Shown here: positions 58,613 through 64,000 of the stretch, piece after piece
Layout: the number at the start of each line of letters is the position of its first letter
Position numbering within the stretch: position 1 is the first letter of the stretch
Assembly (NCBI GenBank): GCA_025928185.1
Contig: JAICKA010000005.1
Location: forward strand, 23,630 to 87,629
Reading direction: 5' to 3'
Origin: Gemmatimonadaceae bacterium
GTDB lineage: Bacteria; Gemmatimonadota; Gemmatimonadetes; Gemmatimonadales; Gemmatimonadaceae
DNA: 64,000 nucleotides
Notes under the pieces: model-generated
Told to the model about the DNA's origin: nothing
Databases searched by the model: none
The model's input: the letters and a program-made list of their open reading frames with translations, nothing else
Translations under genes and position numbers: made by a program

Positions 58613-61123
58613 TCATACAATGATGTTCAACAACCGTCCCGGCACGAAGATCACCTTCTTCGTCGGCCCGGCGGCGAACTTCGCGATTGCCGGCTCGGCC
58701 ATCGCCGCGGCAACGGCCACGTCCTGCCCGGCCCCGGCGGGCACCTGAATCGTGCCGCGCATCTTGCCGTTCACCTGCACGGCGAGCGTCACCGTGTCCT
58801 CGACGAGCATCGCCGGATCGTAGCCCGGCCAGCCCGAGTCGAACACGCTGCCGTTTCCGCCCAGGCGCTCCCACAACTCCTCGGCGATGTGCGGCGCAAA
58901 CGGCGACACGAGCTGCACCAGCGGCTCGACCTCGGCCCGGTGCGCGACCCGTTCGCCGCGGCGCACGACGTTCATGTACTCCATCATCGCCGCGATCGCC
59001 GTGTTGTAGCTCAATGACGGAATGTCGTCCGTCACCTTCTTGATCGTCTGGTGCAGCTTGCGCAGCACGGCGGTGTCGGGCGCGCCCTCGCTCCGCGCGT
59101 CGAGCACGGACGTCCACAGGCGGTCGAGAAAGCGACGCACGCCGGCCACGCTCTGGTCGCGGAAATCGCCTCCTTCCTGATAGGGCCCCAGGAACATGAG
59201 ATACGTGCGGAACGTATCCGCGCCCCAGCGATCGACGTACTCGTCCGGGTTCACGACGTTGCCGCGACTCTTCGACATCTTGGCGCCGTCGCGCACGATC
59301 ATGCCGTGCGCGCGGAAGCGCGTGTACGGCTCCTCGAACGCGAGGTGTCCCGCGTCGTGCAGCACCATCGTCGTGAAGCGCGAGTACAGCAGGTGCAGCA
59401 CCGCATGCTCGTTGCCGCCGATGTACGAGTTCACCGGCAGCCACTTGGCGGTGAGCGACGGATCGAACGGCACGTCGTCGAAATCGGTGCTCGGGTAGCG
59501 CAGGAAATACCACGCGCTGTCGAGGAACGTGTCAGACACGTCCGTCTCGCGGCGCGCCTGCCCGCCGCAGGTCGGGCACGTGACGCGATACCACGATTCG
59601 GCGCGCGCGAGCGGCGACACGCCGGTGTCGTCCGGCTTGAAGTCCTCCACGTGCGGCAGCACCACCGGCAGATCCGATTCCGGCACCGGCACGGTGCCGC
59701 ATTTCTCGCAGTAGATGATCGGAATCGGCGGACCCCAGTACCGCTGGCGCGAGATGCACCAGTCGTGCAGCCGGTAGTTCACCACGCGCCGCGCATGATT
59801 GTTCGCCGCGAGCCAGGCAATGATCTCGCCCTTGGCGTCCGCCACGCTCATTCCATCGAACGTGCCGGAGTTGACGACATGCACATTCTCTGATTCGATG
59901 AACGGCGCATCGAGCGGCGCGTGCGGGTGCGACGAGCCGGCCGGCGCAACGACGCGCACGATTGGCAGGTCGAACACGGTCGCGAACTCGAAGTCCCGCT
60001 CGTCGTGGCCGGGCACGGCCATGATCGCGCCGGTGCCGTACTCCATGAGCACGTAGTCGGCGACCCAGATCGGGATCGGGCGACGCGTAGCCGGGTTGAT
60101 CGCGAACGAGCCGGTGAACACGCCGGTCTTCTCCTTGTTCACCTTGCGCGTCACGATGTCCTGCTTCGCCGACCGCTCGCGGTAGGCGGACACGGCGTCG
60201 CGCTGCGCCTCGGTCGTCAGCGTCTCGACGAGGGGGTGCTCCGGCGCGAGCACGAGATACGTCGCGCCGAAGATCGTGTCCGGGCGCGTGGTGAACACAC
60301 GAATGTCCACCGGCTCGGCCAGATACTCTCCGGTCAACACCACCGCCGCGGTGGCGGCGCCACCCAGCTCCTCGAGGTCCTGCACGCGGAACGTGATCTC
60401 GGCGCCTTCCGACTGGCCGATCCAGTTGCGCTGCGCCTGCTTGGTCGACTCCGACCAGTCCAGAGTGTCCAGATTGTCGAGCAGCCGGCCGGCGTAGTCG
60501 GTGATCCGGAAGAACCACTGCTCGAGAAAGCGCTGCTCGACGAGCGCGCCGCAGCGCTCACAGGCGCCGGCGATCACCTGCTCGTTGGCGAGCACGGTCT
60601 TGTCGTTCGGACACCAGTTCACGGCCGCGCGCTTCTTGTACGCCAGCCCGCGCTTGTACAGCTGCAGGAAGAGCCACTGCGTCCACTTGTAGTAGCGCGG
60701 GTCCGTCGTCGACAGCTCGTGCCGCCAATCGACCATCAGTCCGGCGCGCTTCAGCTGCCGGCGGAAGTTGTCGATGTTGCGAGGGATGAGATCGGCGGGG
60801 TGCGTGCCGACCTTGAGCGCGAAGTTCTCCGAGTGGATGCCGAAGGCGTCGTAGCCGAGGGGCTCGAACACCGTGTGCCCTTGGAGACGCTGGAATCGTC
60901 CATAGATGTCGTTTCCCGTGAAGGCGAAGAGGTTGCCGACGTGCAGCCCCTCGGCCGACGGGTACGGAAACATCATCAGCGCGTAGAACGGACGCGCACC
61001 GGCGGCGAGGTCGGTGTGGTTCGTGCCGCGTGCTTCCCAACGGTCCTGCCACTTCCTCTCGATGGCGGCAGGATCATACCCGGGCGATTCCTCGACCGGA
61101 GTCTGATGGATCGATTCTGTCAT
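58613..61123 (-). CDS. leuS: Leucyl-tRNA synthetase
   Basis: 836 residues, full length for bacterial LeuRS. The class I HIGH-type motif is HVGN in MFPYPSAEGLHVGNLFAFTG, with the zinc-finger-like CERCGALVEQRF, the CP1 editing domain (TRPDTIFGATYLVLAPEHP) and KMSKSRGNVVNPDEYV. The C-terminal anticodon domain ends with VAVAAAMAEPAIAKF. The start at 61123 is the first ATG that gives the standard N-terminus (YDPAAIERKWQDRWE). It is divergent from the chemotaxis receptor with only 24 bp between the starts. Confidence 0.96.
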   Translation of the reverse strand: MTESIHQTPVEESPGYDPAAIERKWQDRWEARGTNHTDLAAGARPFYALMMFPYPSAEGLHVGNLFAFTGNDIYGRFQRLQGHTVFEPLGYDAFGIHSENFALKVGTHPADLIPRNIDNFRRQLKRAGLMVDWRHELSTTDPRYYKWTQWLFLQLYKRGLAYKKRAAVNWCPNDKTVLANEQVIAGACERCGALVEQRFLEQWFFRITDYAGRLLDNLDTLDWSESTKQAQRNWIGQSEGAEITFRVQDLEELGGAATAAVVLTGEYLAEPVDIRVFTTRPDTIFGATYLVLAPEHPLVETLTTEAQRDAVSAYRERSAKQDIVTRKVNKEKTGVFTGSFAINPATRRPIPIWVADYVLMEYGTGAIMAVPGHDERDFEFATVFDLPIVRVVAPAGSSHPHAPLDAPFIESENVHVVNSGTFDGMSVADAKGEIIAWLAANNHARRVVNYRLHDWCISRQRYWGPPIPIIYCEKCGTVPVPESDLPVVLPHVEDFKPDDTGVSPLARAESWYRVTCPTCGGQARRETDVSDTFLDSAWYFLRYPSTDFDDVPFDPSLTAKWLPVNSYIGGNEHAVLHLLYSRFTTMVLHDAGHLAFEEPYTRFRAHGMIVRDGAKMSKSRGNVVNPDEYVDRWGADTFRTYLMFLGPYQEGGDFRDQSVAGVRRFLDRLWTSVLDARSEGAPDTAVLRKLHQTIKKVTDDIPSLSYNTAIAAMMEYMNVVRRGERVAHRAEVEPLVQLVSPFAPHIAEELWERLGGNGSVFDSGWPGYDPAMLVEDTVTLAVQVNGKMRGTIQVPAGAGQDVAVAAAMAEPAIAKFAAGPTKKVIFVPGRLLNIIV

Positions 61124-61147
61124 GGTGAAAGCGGAATCTAGCCGCCG

Positions 61148-63457
61148 ATGAAGCCACGTCCCAGTACGAGGATTCTCACGTTGCTGCGCCCGCGCACGAT
61201 CGTGCGGCGCTCGGCGCGTTCGGTCCGCTGGGGACTCGTCGCGCTCGTCGGAATCGGTGCGATGATCGTGCTCGGCGCCGTTGCATACACCGGTCTGGTG
61301 GTGCTCAAGCGCTCCGTCGCGGCCGACGAGGACGCGCGTATCGCCAGCTCCGCGGCGGCCTCGCGTCAGCTCGTCGACCGGCTGCTCGCCGAACGCGCCC
61401 GTCAGGTCGAGATCATCGCGTCGGACCCGTCGGTCATCGCCGCGGCGCATCAAGGCGGCGACGCATCGCGGCGACAGGGACTTCCGGCTCTTCCCGCCGC
61501 CAAACTCGACCAGATGTTCCACACGACGCGCTCGCAGCAAGTCAATCCGGAGGCGTTCCGCTTTCTCAGCGGCTTGCTCGCCCGCTTCGACATGGCCGGC
61601 GTGCTCGTCACCGACCAATACGGCTACAACGCCGTCGCCACGTCGCCGCCGGCCGACTTCGTCCAGAACGACGAGGAGTGGTGGCGCGCCGCCTGGAGCT
61701 CCGACGCTACCGGCGCTACGCAGGCTGCGGCAACCGCCGACCCGGCGGCCAAGCAGGTCGTCATCGAGCTGGCTGAAGCCGTGCGCGACCGCGGGGTGAA
61801 GGCGGGCGTGGTCAAGGTGAAGTTCACCGTCGCCGCGCTCGATTCCGTGCTGTCGCAGGCGACGGTTGGCGGCAGCTCGCTGCGAATCGACGTCGTGGAT
61901 TCGCTCGGCCGCACGGTCGCCAGCTCGTCGGCCGACGCAGTCTCGTTCTCGCCATTCACCGAGTTCGCGACCGTTTCATCGCAGCCGAACGCCACCGCCT
62001 TCACATACGGCAGCGGGTCGGCAGCGCAGCGCGCCGCGACGGCACAGGTGCGCGCCGCACCCTGGCGCGTCATCGCGCACATGTCCGCCGGTGACGCGAG
62101 CCGCGGTTACGACGTCGCGCGCACGGCGCTCCTCTCCGGCGTCGTGGCGATCCTCGTGCTCATCATCGGCACGCTGCTGCTGGTGTCGCGATTCATCGAG
62201 CGTCGCATCACCGGACCGGCGGGCGAGCTCGCCGCGGCGGCGGAAGCCGTCGCCGACGGCGATCTCTCGACCAGCCTCGTTCCCCGCGCATCGCAGGACG
62301 AGATCGGACGTCTCTCCCGCGCGCTCGCCGTGATGATCGACGAGCTGCGCCGGCTCGCCGTCGCGTTGAACGAATCGGCGACGGAAACGTCGAACATGAC
62401 CACCGAGATCACGTCGAGCTCGGAGGAGATGGCTGCATCGGCCGGCGAGATCGCCAGCACCGCGGCCGACCTGAGCCAGCAGTCCGCGTCGATGGCGTCG
62501 ATGATCCAGACGCTGGCTGCCTCGTCGGAGGATCTCGTCGCACTTGCCGCAACGCTCGATGCGGGCGCACGCGACGGCGTCGAACGCAACGCCCGACTGC
62601 GTGCGCTCGCGCTGGAAAATCGCGCCCGGCTCGACGAGAGCACTCGGTCGCTGACCGTGCTGTCGAGCGACGTGGAAGCGAACGCCGCGTCAATCGAACA
62701 GCTCGCGTCGGCGTCGCAGGAAGTGCGCAGCTTCGTAACGCTGGTGCAGAAGCTCGCCCGCCAATCCAAGCTCCTCGCGCTGAACGCGGCCATGGAAGCG
62801 GCACGCGCCGGCGATCACGGTCACGGCTTCGGCGTGGTCGCCGAAGAAGTGCGTCGACTCGCGGCCATGTCGTCCGCCGCCGCGGAACGCACGGAGCAGA
62901 TCGTGAGCAGCGTGCTGCACGGCATCGCCGAATCGCGCGCGTCGAGCGAGCGCAGCGTGGAGACGGTGCGCAACGTCCGCAGCGCCACGGAGCTCGGCTC
63001 CAGATCGTTCGGCGACATCGAAGCGGTCGTCGAGGAGGCGGACGCGTGGACGTCGTCGATCGAGCGCGCGGTGACGACGGCGAACAGCATGGCGCGCGAC
63101 ATGCGCACGCGTCTCGACGCGCTGGCGGGCGGCACGGAGGCATTTGCCGCGGCGATGCAACAGGTGGCCGCCTCGAGCCAGCAGCAGAGCGCGAGCACCG
63201 AGGAGATCGCGGCCGCCGCGGCGACGTTGTCGAGCGCGGCCGAGCGGTTGAACGGCGTGATCGCCAACCTGCGCGTGGAAGCGGGGCACGCACCGCGTCC
63301 GGCGCATCCGCCGCAAATGGAACACGCGACCCACGCTCCGCACGCATCCAAGCCGTCCGATCATCCGCGCCTGTCCACTGCGGTCCGCGTTCCGCCCAGC
63401 GTGACCGTCGGGCGTATGACGCCGGCCCGCTCAAAGGCGCCGATCGTCAAAAACTGA
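61148..63457 (+). CDS. Methyl-accepting chemotaxis protein
   Basis: 769 residues. Membrane helix 1 (about 28-55), a ~260-residue periplasmic dCache-like sensor, helix 2 (about 320-345: [20 protein letters not shown]), HAMP (about 345-400), then the cytoplasmic signalling domain with [20 protein letters not shown] and [20 protein letters not shown]. The C-terminal ~70 residues are Pro/His-rich and have no pentapeptide for CheR docking. No other chemotaxis genes are nearby. Confidence 0.92.
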   Translation: MKPRPSTRILTLLRPRTIVRRSARSVRWGLVALVGIGAMIVLGAVAYTGLVVLKRSVAADEDARIASSAAASRQLVDRLLAERARQVEIIASDPSVIAAAHQGGDASRRQGLPALPAAKLDQMFHTTRSQQVNPEAFRFLSGLLARFDMAGVLVTDQYGYNAVATSPPADFVQNDEEWWRAAWSSDATGATQAAATADPAAKQVVIELAEAVRDRGVKAGVVKVKFTVAALDSVLSQATVGGSSLRIDVVDSLGRTVASSSADAVSFSPFTEFATVSSQPNATAFTYGSGSAAQRAATAQVRAAPWRVIAHMSAGDASRGYDVARTALLSGVVAILVLIIGTLLLVSRFIERRITGPAGELAAAAEAVADGDLSTSLVPRASQDEIGRLSRALAVMIDELRRLAVALNESATETSNMTTEITSSSEEMAASAGEIASTAADLSQQSASMASMIQTLAASSEDLVALAATLDAGARDGVERNARLRALALENRARLDESTRSLTVLSSDVEANAASIEQLASASQEVRSFVTLVQKLARQSKLLALNAAMEAARAGDHGHGFGVVAEEVRRLAAMSSAAAERTEQIVSSVLHGIAESRASSERSVETVRNVRSATELGSRSFGDIEAVVEEADAWTSSIERAVTTANSMARDMRTRLDALAGGTEAFAAAMQQVAASSQQQSASTEEIAAAAATLSSAAERLNGVIANLRVEAGHAPRPAHPPQMEHATHAPHASKPSDHPRLSTAVRVPPSVTVGRMTPARSKAPIVKN

Positions 63458-63509
63458 TCCGGTTTGGTTGCGCCGAGTGGGGCTTCCAACAGAGCCGAAC
63501 TATCTCCGT

Positions 63510-63860
63510 GCGCGGCCGCGGATAAAAGATGATCAACGCTGATCCTACCGGTCGCTCGAGCCGGCGCGAATGACCGATCAACAGGATGATTCGGCCGTCC
63601 CGATCGGACTTTTCCAAATGTTCACTGAAGAGGAGTTTCGCCAGGCTATCGTGCTGTTGACTGGCGATGCCGACAGCCGCCGCACGAGTGCAACGATTCC
63701 TCGGCGAGACCGACGCCCAGGCCACGGCGCGCCTCGAGACCTTTCAAAAGACGCTCGCAAAAGCAGAACACGACGGCACCGACGAACGCTGACCCACTCA
63801 GGACGCAATCAGCGTTTCATCAGCGTTCATCAGCGGCCGCATCATCTCTGGATCTGCGGC
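63510..63860. repeat. Inverted GATGAACGCTGAT-type repeats flanking a small broken gene
   Basis: The left unit at 63510-63545 (GCGGCCGCGGATAAAAG then GATGATCAACGCTGAT) is mirrored by the right units at 63808-63845 (AATCAGCGTTTCATCAGCG then TTCATCAGCGGCCGCATCAT). The arms enclose the small frameshifted gene. They resemble the pair at 40839-41060. Confidence 0.55.
63570..63792 (+). pseudogene. Small acidic protein gene, apparently frameshifted
   Basis: The frame from the ATG at 63570 looks coding for ~37 residues (VPIGLFQMFTEEEFRQAIVL, then LTGDADS), then turns Arg/His-rich. One base further along, the next frame reads ARVQRFLGETDAQATARL and FQKTLAKAEHDGTDER and stops at 63790-63792. Removing one base near 63674-63682 joins the two into a normal-looking protein of about 73 residues. 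Either a real one-base insertion or a sequencing error. Alternatively the second half could start at the ATG at 63667. No family recognised. Confidence 0.55.
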
Positions 63861-63876
63861 ACCCGGCACCCGCGGC

Positions 63877-64000
63877 TCAGGGCTTGATCATCACTCCACT
63901 GATCGGCCCCGCCGGCATCTCGGACTTCTTGTACAAGTACGCGCAGTTCTCCAGCCGCGCGCCGCGCGCGTCGTGCACCGCGAACTGCGATCCCTCGTAC
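63877..64000 (-). CDS. C-terminal end of a gene entering from the right edge
   Basis: On the minus strand the frame from the window edge runs 40 residues to a TGA at 63877-63879. Visible sequence includes QFAVHDARGARLENCAYLYK and ends GPISGVMIKP. It has GC-ending codons like its neighbours. It is too short to assign a family. Confidence 0.55.
   Translation of the reverse strand, partial: YEGSQFAVHDARGARLENCAYLYKKSEMPAGPISGVMIKP

Noticed and set aside
57057..59513. 818-codon minus-strand frame crossing the PDZ, ferritin-VIT and leuS genes
   Set aside because: It spans several unrelated genes in other frames and has shadow composition.
63458..63500. Possible further copy of the 59-bp repeat (GGTTTGGTTGCG region)
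   Set aside because: Only a few scattered bases agree with the other copies.

Overview
The window is 64 kb of GC-rich, tightly packed bacterial chromosome. It has no rRNA or tRNA gene, no recognisable transposase, integrase or phage gene, and no CRISPR array. Frequent ATGA/TGATG stop-start overlaps, lipoprotein and TonB-type envelope proteins, a TolC/MacA-type exporter, minor type IV pilins, a caa3-type oxidase and strong GC at third codon positions suggest a Gram-negative, aerobic soil-type bacterium. The gene content looks most like Gemmatimonadota, but with no marker RNA this is an inference.

Layout. 1-960: tail of an M1 peptidase, then a repeat-rich spacer. 961-2910 (minus): DUF502 membrane protein, formate/nitrite-type channel, SET-domain protein. 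3003-7090 (plus): small acidic protein, UdgX-type uracil-DNA glycosylase, AlkA-like glycosylase, membrane sensor kinase. 7058-9797: PAP2 phosphatase (minus), duplicated AsnC/AhbAB-like protein and a two-domain VOC protein (plus). 9754-11666 (minus): beta-propeller protein and ABC-type binding protein of the PQQ-alcohol-dehydrogenase-associated type. 11818-24129 (plus): twelve nearly contiguous genes, comprising a PQQ dehydrogenase with the lanthanide-type second aspartate, its MoxJ-like binding protein, a lipoprotein cytochrome c, oxidase subunits II, I and III, a small membrane protein, CtaG, an Nramp relative with a substituted metal site, two PRC-barrel-like proteins and a soluble GAF-PAS-GAF histidine kinase. 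24133-29992 (minus): amidohydrolase, second PAP2 protein, thiolase and a FadN-type beta-oxidation enzyme. 30237-33891 (plus): minor pilins and a lipoprotein. 33908-35719 (minus): M61 peptidase. 35904-40793 (plus): TonB-plug-like protein, small membrane protein, M42 peptidase, HDAC-like deacetylase, alpha/beta hydrolase and an unknown. 41075-46441: PolX-like protein, endonuclease III, TonB-like lipoprotein, cyclophilin, a 56-residue membrane peptide, HD protein, ECF sigma factor and its likely anti-sigma partner. 46454-51439: Spy-like protein, TolC, MacA-like adaptor and MacB-type permease. 51456-58571: TonB, CsbD, PadR, Kup, a PDZ protein and a ferritin-VIT fusion. 58613-64000: leucyl-tRNA synthetase (minus), chemotaxis receptor (plus), a probably frameshifted small gene, and the end of a gene entering from the right.

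How the genes fit together. The central block reads as one respiratory module: periplasmic alcohol or aldehyde oxidation by the PQQ enzyme, electrons through the lipoprotein cytochrome c to a CuA/cytochrome-c-tailed A1-type oxidase, with a transporter and a sensor kinase in the same transcript. Two DNA-repair clusters (UdgX/AlkA and PolX/Nth), one fatty-acid oxidation pair and one tripartite export set (without its ATPase) are the other coherent units.

The most unusual non-coding content is a set of intergenic repeats: two copies of a ~350-bp element with GGAGAAC/GTTCTCC arms, a ~59-bp repeat in both orientations, 8-, 10- and 14-bp tandem repeats, and an inverted repeat filling the gap between the two beta-oxidation genes.
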